A DNA stretch of 64,000 bases from Azorinus chamasolen. Lineage: Eukaryota > Mollusca > Bivalvia > Cardiida > Solecurtidae. The stretch covers positions 60,370,480 to 60,434,479 of the forward strand of contig OY755242.1 in NCBI GenBank assembly GCA_963576725.1. The letters are read 5' to 3'. Of the stretch, positions 1-11,089 are shown one piece after another. Position 1 is the stretch's first letter, and every line of letters starts with the position of its first letter. The translations under genes and the position numbers were made by a program. The notes below the pieces were generated by a model, which saw only the letters and a program-made list of their open reading frames with translations, was not told where the DNA came from and searched no databases.

Positions 1-324
1 TTTATAATAACTGCAGACGACCTTTTGTTAAGCAGAAATATTTGCGAAGCAGACGACGTATTCTTATAAGCAGATGGCAATTTGCTTCTACTATGTTTTT
101 GAAACAAAAATGAAGAAAATCAAAAGAATGAAAATTTGTAGCAGACGACAAAGTTAGCAGACGACAGAGTTTGGCAGCGAAAGGGTTAAGAAACAATATA
201 TGAGCAGCCGACAATTTTAGTTGCATAGTAATGCATTCCTCCGTCACAAATGATAGCAAGCTGCATTCTTTTCCTTGGTAAGTGTCGTTCCCATTTTCAA
301 CTATCACTAAACGTTTTTTGTATA
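1..324. other. 5' edge, no gene seen
   Basis: AT-rich sequence with several copies of a GCAGACGAC-type word. Open frames here are short, have no recognisable domain and are probably chance. It may be the end of a repeat that continues outside the window. Confidence 0.4.
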
Positions 325-765
325 CAGTAAAACCCCGCTAAACCGTTCATTTAAATTAGTATTATTGCCGGTCTTTTAGGCATGTGGTAACTTAATGCAG
401 ACTAAAAACTCTACATTAAGCGGTCACCTGCATAAAAAGTCCTTAATTGTAGTTTGATCAAACTTCCTGTTAAGAGGGGTTATATTGTATTTATCTAGCG
501 TTGATCATGACCTTATTCACAAATAAACCAGTCAACACTGATTTTCTTTTTGCAGAAAAAAACATCAAAGAACTTCTCCAATGGTTATCGTCTGCTTTTA
601 ATTTTTTAAGTGATATGCAAACAATTTGGATCCAGACGAGACGCCGAGTGACTCCTCTGGGAGCTTTCTGCATGACTTTCAACATGCATTAAGCAGTCAC
701 CTGCCTAAAGAAATCTAAAACTTTCTCCGTTAAAACCCGGTTTAGATGGGGTTTAATACTGTACG
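325..765. mobile_element. two adjacent pogo-like hairpin MITEs
   Basis: The stretch begins with CAGTAAAACCCCGCTAAACC and ends with a GTTTAGATGGGGTTTAATACTG-type inverted copy. Between these are two blocks with the module 'GGTGACTGCTTAATGCAGG ... CCTGCATTAAGCAGTCACC'. The second block has acquired a different hairpin arm (GGATCCAGACGAGACGCC) and looks chimeric. CAGTA termini next to TA are typical of pogo/Tigger elements. There is no coding capacity. Confidence 0.55.
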
Positions 766-885
766 TGTTATCTTATAAAGGCTGTCCGCTACAATGTTTA
801 CGTCTATTTCGTATACGGTATCACGTCAGATCCTGGTCAAACCTCCAATAAACCGGTGTCTCATCCAGTACTTCAGATATAGGAT

Positions 886-1092
886 ATAGTAAAACGCCTC
901 TAAACCGGATTTTTTAATAAAGAGCAATTTATTTCATTTTAGGCAGGTGACTGCTTAATGCAGGTTGAAAATTATGCAGAAAACTCCTAGAGGAGCTTTC
1001 TGCATGACTTACAAACTGCATTAAGCTGTCATCTCTCTGAAAGACCGGCACTGTTACTGATACTTCCCGTTTAGAGGTATTTAACTGTATAT
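886..1092. mobile_element. pogo-like hairpin MITE
   Basis: The ends read 'AGTAAAACGCCTCTAAACCGG' and the inverse '...CCCGTTTAGAGGTATTTAACTG'. The centre is a near-perfect hairpin around AACTCCTAGAGGAGCTTT, flanked by GCAGGTGACTGCTTAATGC and its inverse. It belongs to the same family as the copies at 325, 2705, 7750, 17980 and 63160. Confidence 0.6.
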
Positions 1093-1473
1093 GGGTATAT
1101 CAAGGTCGGGTAGAATTTAAATCAGGAAGATATGCCGACGATACCTAATACCGTGGTTTGGTATGTGACTGTGTACCTACTGACCTGACAGTTCAGATAC
1201 AGATTTTAATACTGATCAGCCCGGTATTTTCATGTATGTCCCCATGACGGAAGAAAATATATGTCAGAACTTTACAATAAAGTGTTTACCTAATACGGTA
1301 CACATAAGCAAGGCGATAAGGTCAGTATATCAAATTGTATATCGTTTGTTCACGTATCATATACATGTACTGGTGATACAGTTTAGAGGGAGATTTTGAT
1401 TATGTCGTTATCATATGATGACCAGGATATAAGCAAAGGACGTGTACACAACGGGATCTATATTTGATGAAAT

Positions 1474-1989
1474 ATGAGGTCTAGCACTCTCCCTTTAATG
1501 GACAAGGCTTCACATAGATATAAAACTAAAAAGGAGTTGTATCATATCTCTTTCGCGAGTGAGTGCCAGAGATGCTTTGAAACCTGTGTTAAGCCCCGAC
1601 GGCTTCCATGTGAACATGAGTTTTGTAAATCTTGTTTAAAGGAATACTTTAAGGAAATCGAGGATGACATTGCCAAGAATACATTTCCGTGTCCCGCGTG
1701 TGACAAACCATTACAAAAACCGCTTATGCCAAAATGGAAATGGACAAAAGCCTACAAACTGGACAAAGCATCCTCATTTTTCGCCGATCGGCCTGTTTCT
1801 ACTTCGTCGGTGAGCAGGGCGTCAAACCACATACCTAATCGTTTTGGGTGTAAGATAAACACGGAACACTACCCATGTGCGTTTTGGGGAGGGGATGTTA
1901 GCCTCGGCGGTGAGATATTTCTGCCAGACTGGTATAACCACACGGTTAAAGTGTTCAGCGAGAACGGGAAGTTACTGGCATTTGATAAG
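1474..1989 (+). CDS. exon 1 of the RING/propeller gene
   Basis: Encodes residues 1-172 with the complete RING finger and the first propeller-like strand set. It ends in phase 0 at AAG|GTACAT. The ATG at 1474 is preceded by a stop (TGA) a few codons upstream at about 1468; an additional 5' non-coding exon cannot be excluded. Confidence 0.8.
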
Positions 1990-4900
1990 GTACATGTAAA
2001 CACAACAGAACCTCACTAACATGTAACCCTTTCCCTGTTCTACATTTCAATACCTACTGAGTATTCATGGACACCATAGTTCTAATGAAATAAGGAAGGT
2101 GTAACATTGTACATAGCCATTTTAGAAACTAAAGAAACAGATATATCAAATTCCATTAGCAAACATAGCAGACCCTGATCAGACGGCTCCTATAGGAGCC
2201 GTCTGATCTGGGTCTACTCTGTTTGCAAATGCATGAAAAAGCGTTTATATGAGAGAAAGGGTTAACCATTTACTCCACGAATATCTAATTAAGAATTAAT
2301 GACACCTATTTATAACGGAACATTAATACATTATTTTTTGGCCATGGCAGAAACTGTAAAATAATAATGTATAGTATTCTGTAAGCGAACAAAGCAGACA
2401 CTGACCTAGTTCTACTAACAAAGCAGACACTGACCTAGTTCTACTAACAAAGCAGACACTGACCTAGTTCTACTCTGCAAAATCGTAGAAAGGTGTATCT
2501 ATGGAGTAAATTGTTTTGCATAAACGCAGATGTCTTCAAATGATTGTTTTATGCAGAACGAAATAAATGTAAAAAACGCATGCAGACATGCATAATGTTC
2601 GTCATGCACCAGGCTAGCAGTTGCCTCATAGATATCGTTGGTATGTCCGCTTAAGAGAGCATTTACTGTCGTATATTGAAACCCGTACCCATACCTTTTT
2701 CAATTACAGTAAAATCTCGATTATTCGAAATTTTAGTATAGAAGAATTTAGACGGTGGCTGCTTAATGTATGGTGAAAGTCATGCAGAAAGCTCATAGAG
2801 GAGCTTTTTGTACGACTTTCACCCTGCATTAAGCTGCTACCCGTCTTAAAGATCTATAATGATACGTGTTTTAGAGTTCGAATAATAGAGATTATACTGT
2901 ATAATCTCGATAACAGCTTTCTAAACAAAATGAAAGTGTTTACTAATACCGGACTACTGCTGTCAGTTTAAATGTAGATAACATTCAATGATTACAACAG
3001 TACCTTGAATAAAACTATATATGCTGTACAGGGTCCCGAATGAGCCTAATATGGAATATTTTGTACAGGGCCGGAAGTAGCCTTCATACATGTAGTATAA
3101 GTCTATATAAGGCCCTGCAGTGGCCCTCTTAGGTATACATGTACACTGAAAAGGGTCCTATAGGAGCTTTCCAATGTATACACTGTATAGTGCATTGAAG
3201 GAGCCTTGTAAGGTATACCCTGCTTAGGGTCCTTTAGGAACACTCTAAGGTATACATGTATACAGTATAGGACCCCGAGGCAGCCTCCTAAGGTATCCAC
3301 TATATAGGATCATGAAGGAATCTTCCAATGTATATAGTGTAAAGGGTCCCGAAAGAACCTTCCATGGTAAACGCTATATAGGATCCGGGAAAAGCTTTCC
3401 AATGTACAATGTATACAGTATATAAAGTCCCGAAGGAGCCTTCCAAAATATACACTGCAGGTGGCGGTGGTCTAGTGGTAACGCGCTTCACTATCAGTCC
3501 GGAGGTCCGGGGTTCAAATCCCGGTCCCTCCCGGAAATTTCAGAGACGCTTTTCCGTGTCTCCCACCCGCACAACCTCTTCACATAGGGGTTAAAATGGG
3601 TACCTGTGAGGGTCATTCGCCGGTACTGCGGCTGCATAATTGCGCCATATGTTAGCAGTGCTCAATATTGTAGGCCAATGACTCAATGACCAGGGGAATA
3701 AATGTACAGTCGGCCAAGCGGTCATTCGGACTGAAAGTATACTATAACTAGGTACTTTACTTTTTATATAGGACCCTGAATGAGCCTTCAAAAGTATACA
3801 CTATATAGGATCCTGAAGGAGCCTTCCAAAGTATACACTATATAGGATCCTGAAGGAACATTCCAAAGTATACACTATATAGGATCCTGAAGCAGCCACC
3901 AAAGTATACACTATATAGGATCCTGAAGGAGCCACCAAAGTATACACTATATGGGATCCTGAAGGAGCCATCCAATGTATACATTATATAGGATCTTGAA
4001 GGAGCCTTCCAAAGTATACACTATATAGGATCCTGAAGGAACCTTCCAAAGTATACACTATATAGGATCCTGAAGGAGCCTTCCAAAGTATACACTATAT
4101 AGGATCCTGAAGGAGCCTTTCAAAGTATACACTATATAGGATCCTGAAGGAGCCTTCCAAAGTATACACTACATAGGATCCTGAAGGAGCCTTCCAAAGT
4201 ATACACTACATAGGATCCTGAAGGAGCCTTCCAAAGTATATACTATATGGAATCCTGAAGGAGCATTCCAAAAGTATACACTATATAGGGTCCTGAAGGA
4301 GCCTTCCAAAGTATACACTACATAGGATCCTGAAGGAGCCTTCTAAAGTATACATTACATGGGAGCCTGGAGGAGCCTTCCAAAGTAAACACTATATGGG
4401 ATCCTGAAGGAGCCTTCCAAAGTATACACTATATAGGACCCTGAAGGAGCCATCCAAAGTATACACTATATGAGATCCTGAAGGAGCCTTTAAAGTATAC
4501 ACTACATAGGATCCTGAAGGAGCCTTCCAAAGTATACACTACATAGGATCCTGAAGGAACATTCCAAAGTATACACTATATAGGATCCTGAAGGAGCCGT
4601 CCAAAGTATACACTGTATGGGATCCTGAAGGAGCCTTTCAAAGTATACACTACATAGGATCCTGAAGGAGCCTTCCAAAGTATACACTATATAGGATCCT
4701 GAAGGAGCCTTCCAAAGTATACACTGTATGGGATCCAGAAGGAGCCTTCCAAAGTATAGACTATATAGGATCCTGAAGGAGCCTTCCAAAGTATACACTA
4801 TATGGGGTCCTGAAGGAACCATCCAAAGTATACACAATATGGGATCCTGAAGGAGCCTTCCAAAGTATACATTATATAGGACCCTGAAGGAGCCTTCCAA

Positions 4901-7900
4901 AGTATACACAATATAGGACCTGAAGGAGCCTTCAAAAGTATACACTATATGGGATCCTGAAGGAGCCTTCCAAAGTATACACTATATGGGATCCTGGAGG
5001 AGCCTTCCAAAGTATACACTATATGGGATCCTGGAGGAGCCTTCCAAAGTATACACTATATGGTATCCTGAATGAGCCTTCCAAAGTATACACTATAAAG
5101 GACCCTGAAGGAGCCATCCAAAGTATACACTATATAGGACCCTGAAGGAGCCATCCAAAGTATACACTATATGGGATCCTGAAGGAGCCTTCCAAAGTAT
5201 ACACTACATAGGATCCTGAAGGAGCCTTCCAAAGTATACACTATATGGGATCCTGAAGGAGCCTTCCAAAGTATACACTATATATAACTTTGATCAGTTG
5301 CATTTTTACTTAATTCTGATTCGTACAAGCGTTTGAAAAACTGTCAACAGCGTGTCAAACTGCTTTGATCCGGATGAGACGCCGAGTTGCTCGGTGTCTC
5401 ATCTGGATCCAAACTGTTTGCAGATGTGAGCCAGGTAGCATCGAGCATGAGGATTAATTAAAATGAATTTCTTTTAAAATATCGTTTAATGAGTGCTCCG
5501 AGTAATACAGGTCGAGCAAATCGATCAAGATCCGAACTGCTTATACTGTAATTATGTTCTTGTAAACAAATAGAATAATAATCAAAGATTACTCCATGAA
5601 TATTAATATCATGAATATGAATTAGATTAATTGTTATAATAGCATGATGAAACAGGAACTTTTTGTCGATGGCAGAAACTGTAGAATAATGTCCATGTTA
5701 TATCATCAGCAAACGGAACAGACGACTAGTCGGCTTCTTCAAGGGCCGTTAGATCTGGGTCTACTGTGTTTGTAAAGGCGTACTTATAGCGTAAAGGGTT
5801 AAAATTGAAGCAGGTGACAACATTTGCAATTGTCTGTACGTTGCAAGCAATGTCCCATTTCAGAATACCTTTCAAACGCATAAATCTCGAACTTCAAGGG
5901 GCCATACAAATTACTTCGATATAACAGAAGTCGAGTCATCCGAGTTTTCATCTGTAAACTTTTTCAAGTGTCCACAGCTTAATGCATGTCTAAAGTTATG
6001 CTGAAAGCTCCTGAAAGAGCTTTCAGCATTACTTTAGACATGCATTAAGCTGTCATGTGTGTTTCTAGGTATGTGTAGTGATACATTTTAGTGCAATTCT
6101 GTATTGTGAATTCTGGAAGGACCGAACTTTTAGTTCGAGTTATCCAAAAGATCGGGTTATTCGAGTTCGAGATATCTCACAATATGAGAGCATGTGAAAG
6201 CATACCACTTTGCATGCTCTCTTGGCTTTAATTGCCCCCTTGAATCTGGTAATTTAACACCTATGTATATGTTAAGAGCAATTTTACTACACAAAACATA
6301 CCAATACTGTTAGGTTACAACACATACTTCCTACCCCGTTAATCCTTTATGTTTTAACCTTTCCCTGTTCTATGTTTATTACAAATTTCAAAACCTACTG
6401 AATATTGATGGAAAAATAGTTATAATGAATAGTGGAAGGTGGAACATTGTAGCCATTTTAGAAAGTATAGAAATAGATCTTTCAATATCCATTAGCAAAC
6501 AGAGCAGACCCCAATCTGGGTCTAATCTGTTTGCAGATGCTTGAAAACTCGTTTAAATGAGGGAAAGGGTTAACTGCATTTTTACTACACAATACATACC
6601 AATACTTTAGGTTACAGCACAGACTTCCTGCCCGGTTAACCCTTTGTGTTTAAATGCATTTGTTCTGCACAATACACACCGATACTGTTAGGTTACAACA
6701 GTCATGTACTTCCTACCTGGTTAACCCTTTCTCTGTTGAATATTCCCGTCACAAAATAATGACATACATGCATATTTATTAACTGATTTTTGATAATGAC
6801 ATACATGCATATTTATTAACTGATTTTTGATAATGACATACATGCATATTTATTAACTGATTTTTGATAATGACATACATGCATATTTATTAACTGATTT
6901 TTGATAATGACATACATGCATATTTATTAACTGATTTTTGATAATGACATACATGCATATTTATTAACTGATTTTTGATAATGACATACATGCATATTTA
7001 TTAACTGATTTTTGATAATGACATACATGCATATTTATTAACTGATTTTTGATAATGACATACATGCATATTTATTAACTGATTTTTGATAATGACATAC
7101 ATGCATATTTATTAACTGATTTTTGATAATGACATACATGCATATTTATTAACTGATTTTTGATAATGACATATTTGGGTATTGGTAGAAACTGTAGAGT
7201 CGGATCTATTATAATTCTATAAGCAGAGCAGACCCTGGTCAGACGGCATCTCTGGGTCTACTCTGTTTGCAAAGGCGATAATAAAAACTGTAGAATCAGA
7301 TCTACACATGTATATCATGTCAAAAGCAAACAGAACAAGCCCTGATTAGACGGGTCATTACATGAACCGTCTGATCTGGGTCTATTCTGTTTGCAAAGGC
7401 GTTTCTGTGAGGGAGAGTTAACTGGTGAGCGTAATATGAACCGGGTAAATGAATTGTATACGAAAAATAACTAGTTTCAAAACACCAACCTTTCAACACT
7501 AAGCGACTAATTTGCCGTCTGCTACATTTCTCAATGCACGTTCTATGTCTGGATACATGTACTAATGGGTCAATACCGCAATTCTTAAAATGTACACTGT
7601 TATTATTATTATTATTATTATTACCATTATCATAAAGGGTTAAGGGACACGGAGTACAAATGGGTCAATATCGCAATTCTTACAATGTACACTGAATTCC
7701 TCAGTTGATCATAAATTTAATTCTACAGTTGATCAAATGTTTAATTATACAGTAAAACCTCTCTATAACGGCCACTAAATTGTGTTAATTAGTTGATATT
7801 TAGGGCAGGTGGCTGCTTAAAAGCAAGGTGAAAGTAAAACAGAACGCTCCTATTTGAGCGTTCTGTTTTACTTTCACCTTCTTTTAAGCAGCCACCTGCC

Positions 7901-10846
7901 TTTAACACAAAATGTTTGATGTAATTCAGTACTTACATGATACGCGTTTATAACTCTACATGAAAATGAAATACATGTACAGCAAAATCGCCCTACAACT
8001 ACCACCAAAAGAATTAATAAAAAACTACAAAGTTATTAATCAGTGTTAGTATTATTCTAATTCGTGCACCATACATACGATATGTGCTTTCCCCGAAACA
8101 AAACCCAACCCGTTTTCTTGTTCTGTAAATGAGCTATTATTTTGATTTATGTTCATCCACATTGTTGATCTCTTTTTCAGTTCCTTGACCCGCCACTGGA
8201 CGTCACAGTACTGCCTGACAATTCCGCTATACTGTCATATGGGCGTGTCACTAAGAAGGTTACCCTTGTTCGTTTCGAATTCGACAAGCTGATTGTTGTA
8301 CGCAATGTTGGCATAGATGGACATCTCTATAACACAACCAGGTACGAGTTCGAGTTCGAGTTTGAGTTCGATGTCGAGATATACAGATAGAGAGAGACGG
8401 AGAGAGGCGGAGACACAGAGAAAGACGGTGAGCGAGAGAGAAGAGGGAGAAAGAAAAACAAAGAGAGAGAGAGGGAGAGAGAGAGAGAGAGAGAGAGACA
8501 TAGAGAGACAGAGAGAGACAGAGACAGAGAGAAAAGAGAGAAATAGAGAGAGACAGAGAGCGAGAGAGAATATAAAGAGAGAGAGAAAAAGAGAGAAAGA
8601 GAGGGAAAGAAAGAGGGAAATTTATGTCATATAAACGTACAAACAGAGTCTGTGTCTGTTCTGTTTACTTATGAAATTAAAACAGATATGTTACTACCAA
8701 TACCAGCTAATAAATACCCATGATGTAATTATTTCTTACATGGATCTTCTACAGGTAAAGGGTTAAGTAACTCTTATGTACATATTTCAGGCTTGGGAAA
8801 AAATGTTTGGGAGTTCTTGAGCTTAAAGACAATACCGTTACATTGGCAACGGTAAGCACCAAGGGGTCAGTTCGACTCCTAGACATCGGTATCGCCTCAG
8901 AGCTCATAGCGTCCAGCAGCGGGATATGCTACGACAAGACCACCAAACGGATATATCTCACACAGAAACACAACTTCGTATGCCTAGACTCTGGTTAGTA
9001 TTGCATGCCTAAATAAGCTGATAATACAAGATGGTTTTGTGAAACACTATACCCCGATATGACCTTTGACCTTGATGTATGTCTTTGAACTTAATAAGTC
9101 ACCCCTAAAATGTTCAATTTCATAAGTTGCACATATAAATATGCAAACTTTTAAGTATGTGCAATGGCGACAAAATTATCGCCATCGTTAAAGTTGGAAC
9201 CAAATAGACTAACCAGCCAACCAGCAGACAGGGCAAAGTTATAAACTCTGTCACTCCAAACAACGCATGTTGTCTACCCCTTCCTTCAGTTAACCCTTTC
9301 CCTTATATAAACGTGTTTTCATGCATTTGCAAACAGAGTAGACCCTGATCAGACGGCTCCTAGAGGAGTCGTCTGATCAAGGTCTGCTCTGTTTGCTATT
9401 GGAAATTGATAGATCTGGTCCTTTACTTTCTAAAATGGCTATATTGTTCCACCTTCCGTATTTCATTATAACTATTTTGCTCATGAATATTCAGTAGGTA
9501 TTGAAATTCGGAATAAACATAGAACGGGGAAAGGGATAAACGACTTTTCATGTATTAACAAACAAAATAGATCCAGATCAGACGGCCCCTGATGGAGCTG
9601 TCTGATCAGAGTCATCTTTGTTTGCCTTTGAACACCAATAATTAATGTGAACATTATGCCATTAAAAAAATTCTGCTAATGAATATTATTGACGTCATCA
9701 TTTTTATATGAATATTCAACAGGAAAAGGGTTAAACAAGCATTATGTCTGATTACGAAAGTGTACTCAAACTGATGCTTGAATATGATTTCTGGCTACTT
9801 ATACTCCCATTTGTTTAGCTTCAGATAAAGTATGACGGGGAAAATGCTTGAGAACGAAATTCCACTCACAAAGTTTTATTATCAATAGACCAGATATTTG
9901 GTATTCATTTAAGTTCTCCCAGAGAGACACTACTAATGGTAACAACAAGAATGACTTTGGCTAATGAATATTGAAGGGGCATTAATTAGAGAAAAGGAAA
10001 CATTTAGTATTGTGCAGTTTTGAAATCATTGTGATAAATAGAGCATTTGCTCCTACAGAAGAGACGGTCATAACATTTTGGTGGAGAAATAACGAGTGAA
10101 ATATTTGAGTACAGTGTACGCACCTTTATCTGTTGCTCTGTTTAATCCATTTAAGTAATTTCTTAGCGAACTTGATCATATATATATTTTAACCGTAGAA
10201 CGTTTTTTGTCTTTTATTCGGACCAGGTTTCCCTCAGGTCTTGGTCTGCATTGTGTGCTGGTGTTCAATTAAAGGACACTAGTCACACATGTGTTAAAAT
10301 ACCTGTTCTGATAATTGATCTTATTTAAAATGCATTTAGCATTTGCTCGCCGCCTGTCAGCAACATATTCTGACGCAAAAACTGCAACCAGATACACACC
10401 GGTCTATCTACAGATACTTGTTTCTCTGCGGCTAGCCAATAGATAATTCAAACTCATAAGTTTGTTCAGACAAATCATACATGTATGATCATTTCAAATG
10501 TTGCTGTTTGAGCGTTGACTGGCCAAATTAAACACTTAAAGTTTGTCTTACTTCCTTGTATACTACAGGAGCAAAGCTAATCTTCGAGAAAAGCTATCCG
10601 TTGCGAGAGAAAGACCACTACCTTTTGGGCCCAGTCACGGCTGACCAACAGAGCAACATCTACATAGCAACAGAAAATGGTATCCTACACGTGGATTTCG
10701 GTGGTAACCTACGTAGGTTCATACCAACGCCTATTGAGCCGTTCCATATCATGGTGTCACATGACTCGTTGAAGCTTTACGTAGTGGGCAGGAACGAGCG
10801 GGTAGAAATATGTCCAACTGGCTATTCGTCTGCAACCGAAGCTTAA
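1474..10846 (+). CDS. RING-finger / beta-propeller protein (TRIM-like), 4 exons
   Basis: Spliced gene with exons 1474-1989, 8181-8341, 8791-8993 and 10569-10846. Every junction is GT/AG, and the summed coding length of 1,158 nt is 385 codons plus stop, so phase is kept through all joins. The N-terminus carries a C3HC4 RING finger (C31, C34, C46, H48, C51, C54, C73, C76), which in this class recruits an E2 enzyme for ubiquitin transfer. From about residue 135 the protein reads as repeated short beta-strands such as 'GGEIFLPDWYNHTVKVF' and 'DQQSNIYIATENGILHVD', typical of NHL/TolB-like propeller blades used for substrate binding. I see no B-box or coiled coil between them, so it is shorter than a classical TRIM-NHL protein. 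The partner or substrate cannot be read from the sequence. Unspliced, exon 1 reads only ten codons into intron 1 before a stop. Confidence 0.8.
2023..2265. mobile_element. piggyBac-like TTAA MITE
   Basis: The termini are (G)TAACCCTTTCCCTG and AGAAAGGGTTAA, and the centre is the palindrome AGACGGCTCCTATAGGAGCC. About 243 bp, in intron 1 of the RING gene. Near-identical copies are at 6354-6573, 9290-9539, 21972-22227 and 27731-27949. TTAA|CCC ends suggest piggyBac-type mobilisation; the superfamily is inferred. Confidence 0.7.
2266..2520. mobile_element. degenerate TTAA MITE with a 29-bp triplication
   Basis: Sequence related to the TTAA family (ATGAATAT-like blocks, GGCAGAAACTGTA block, final GTAAATTG). 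At about 2393-2485 a 29-bp segment beginning AACAAAGCAGACACTGACC is repeated three times without visible changes. Confidence 0.5.
2705..2902. mobile_element. pogo-like hairpin MITE
   Basis: Ends CAGTAAAATCTCGATTATTCGA and inverse TCGAATAATAGAGATTATACTG, flanked by TA. The centre is the hairpin AAAGCTCATAGAGGAGCTTT with long GGTGGCTGCTTAATG arms. Confidence 0.65.
3010..5283. repeat. 37-bp satellite array
   Basis: The unit is about 37 bp, built from GTATACACTATATAGGATCC followed by TGAAGGAGCCTTCCAAA. Roughly 50 copies are present; the first 450 bp are more diverged and the rest nearly uniform. Most units carry GTATAC and GGATCC. Because 37 is not a multiple of 3, three units make a 37-residue repeat, and the 147-codon minus-strand frame at 4502-4945 is a by-product, not a gene. 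The array lies in intron 1 of the RING gene. Confidence 0.95.
3461..3765 (+). mobile_element. tRNA-derived SINE inserted in the satellite
   Basis: The head has a Pol III A box (TGGTCTAGTGG, near 3468) and B box (GGTTCAAATCC, near 3511) with an intact T arm, but the acceptor stem has mismatches, so it is a SINE head and not a working tRNA. An unrelated body follows, containing GCGCCATATGTTAGCAGTGC, and it ends near TACTTTACTTTT. Satellite units flank it on both sides. The exact ends are approximate. Confidence 0.65.
5356..5422. repeat. perfect-type hairpin, GGATCCAGATGAGAC class
   Basis: Inverted repeat with arms CAAAC-GATCCGGATGAGACGCCGAG and its complement CTCGGTGTCTCATCTGGATC-GTTTG. The same hairpin class recurs at 10970-11032 and, in part, near 625. 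Confidence 0.6.
5575..5802. mobile_element. diverged TTAA MITE
   Basis: Ends in GTAAAGGGTTAA. Contains the family blocks GGCAGAAACTGTAGAATAAT, GCAAACGGAACAGACGACT and GATCTGGGTCTACTGTGTTT. The left end is not clear. Confidence 0.5.
5880..6180. mobile_element. diverged pogo-like hairpin MITE
   Basis: Holds the hairpin GCTGAAAGCTCCTGAAAGAGC with arms CAGCTTAATGCATGTCTAAAG and inverse, flanked by AAATCTCGAACTTCAAGGGG and GGTTATTCGAGTTCGAGATA. A similar copy is at 52858-53170. Confidence 0.5.
6270..6725. repeat. three 75-80-bp tandem units split by a MITE
   Basis: Three units share CATACCAATACTGTTAGGTT, TACTTCCTACCC and GTTAACCCTTT. A complete TTAA MITE (6354-6573) sits between the first and second. 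Confidence 0.6.
6354..6573. mobile_element. piggyBac-like TTAA MITE
   Basis: TTAACCTTTCCCTGTTCTAT at the left and GAGGGAAAGGGTTAA at the right. The internal hairpin is partly lost here. About 220 bp. Confidence 0.7.
6721..7423. mobile_element. TTAA MITE expanded by an internal 37-bp VNTR
   Basis: Starts TTAACCCTTTCTCTGTTGAA and ends near GTGAGGGAGAGTTAAC. From about 6757 to 7168 the 37-bp unit TTTTTGATAATGACATACAT + GCATATTTATTAACTGA is repeated about 11 times with almost no variation. Two tandem copies of the MITE hairpin end follow (AGCAGACCCTGGTCAGACGG and TTAGACGGGTCATTACATGA). Confidence 0.75.
7601..7622. repeat. (TTA)n microsatellite
   Basis: Uninterrupted TTA/ATT trinucleotide run of about seven units. 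Confidence 0.9.
7750..7960. mobile_element. pogo-like hairpin MITE
   Basis: Starts CAGTAAAACCTCTCTATAAC. The internal near-perfect hairpin has the core AACGCTCCTATTTGAGCGTT and arms GGTGGCTGCTTAAAAGCAAG and inverse. The copy at 63160-63365 is the same subfamily. It lies in intron 1 of the RING gene, about 220 bp before exon 2. Confidence 0.65.
8181..8341 (+). CDS. exon 2 of the RING/propeller gene
   Basis: Follows a strong polypyrimidine acceptor (TCTTTTTCAG) and ends at CCAG|GTACGAG, leaving two bases of a codon. It encodes about 53 residues of alternating hydrophobic strands (for example VTKKVTLVRFEFDKLIVVRN). A GAGTTC/GA microsatellite begins a few bases after the donor. Confidence 0.75.
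8344..8625. repeat. GAGTTC and (GA)n microsatellite
   Basis: A short GAGTTC-type run starts directly after the exon 2 donor and passes into about 230 bp of GA-rich repeat. The open frames across it on both strands encode low-complexity Arg/Glu or Ser/Leu and are not genes. Confidence 0.9.
8791..8993 (+). CDS. exon 3 of the RING/propeller gene
   Basis: Begins after ATATTTCAG and ends at CTCTG|GTTAGT. Its first base completes the split codon of exon 2. The reading frame is open throughout and encodes propeller-type strands (NTVTLATVSTKGSVRLLDIG, KRIYLTQKHNFVCLD). Confidence 0.75.
9290..9539. mobile_element. piggyBac-like TTAA MITE
   Basis: TTAACCCTTTCCCTTATATA at the left and GGGGAAAGGGATAAA at the right (last TTAA mutated). 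The central hairpin has AGACGGCTCCTAGAGGAGTC. About 250 bp, in intron 3 of the RING gene. Confidence 0.75.
9540..9735. mobile_element. second TTAA MITE copy, head to tail
   Basis: Directly adjoins the previous copy. It holds CAGATCAGACGGCCCCTGAT and ends CAGGAAAAGGGTTAA. Confidence 0.55.
10569..10846 (+). CDS. exon 4 (last) of the RING/propeller gene
   Basis: Begins after TACTACAG and ends at the TAA at 10844-10846. It encodes the last blades (LLGPVTADQQSNIYIATENG, DSLKLYVVGRNERVEI). Joining it to exon 3 restores a GGA codon exactly. Confidence 0.75.
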
Positions 10847-10969
10847 CGAGTACCTATGTGTTGCTTGCCGTGTGTTTACGTTGATGACGCGGGGCATATA
10901 TTATCCTCCGTACTGTTTAACATTGGATGTATACTAAGGGCGAGTTTGTGATTACTATGAAAACAGTTA

Positions 10970-11032
10970 ACTGTTTGGATCCAGATGAAACTCCAAGTAA
11001 TTACGTATCTCATCAGGACCAAAACTGTTTGG
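10970..11032. repeat. hairpin, GGATCCAGATGAGAC class
   Basis: Imperfect inverted repeat: CTGTTTGGATCCAGATGA against TCATCAGGACCAAAAC, just downstream of the RING gene stop codon. If transcribed it would fold in the 3' untranslated region. Confidence 0.5.
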
Positions 11033-11089
11033 CACTCTGATCGTGATTGTGTACAGAAATGCAATATATAAATGAGTTGTCAACCCAAC

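Noticed and set aside
3461..3534. Functional tRNA-Asp-like gene
   Set aside because: A and B boxes and the T arm are good, but the acceptor and anticodon stems do not pair, and a SINE body follows.
4502..4945. 147-codon minus-strand frame
   Set aside because: Entirely within the 37-bp satellite; its 37-residue period comes from three units and it carries no real domain.
3010..7170. CRISPR-like array because of regular repeats
   Set aside because: Repeats are directly adjacent without unique spacers, the DNA is eukaryotic and there are no cas genes.
8235..8634. Open frames on both strands over the GA-rich stretch
   Set aside because: Low-complexity translation of a microsatellite, and it conflicts with exon 2 of the RING gene.
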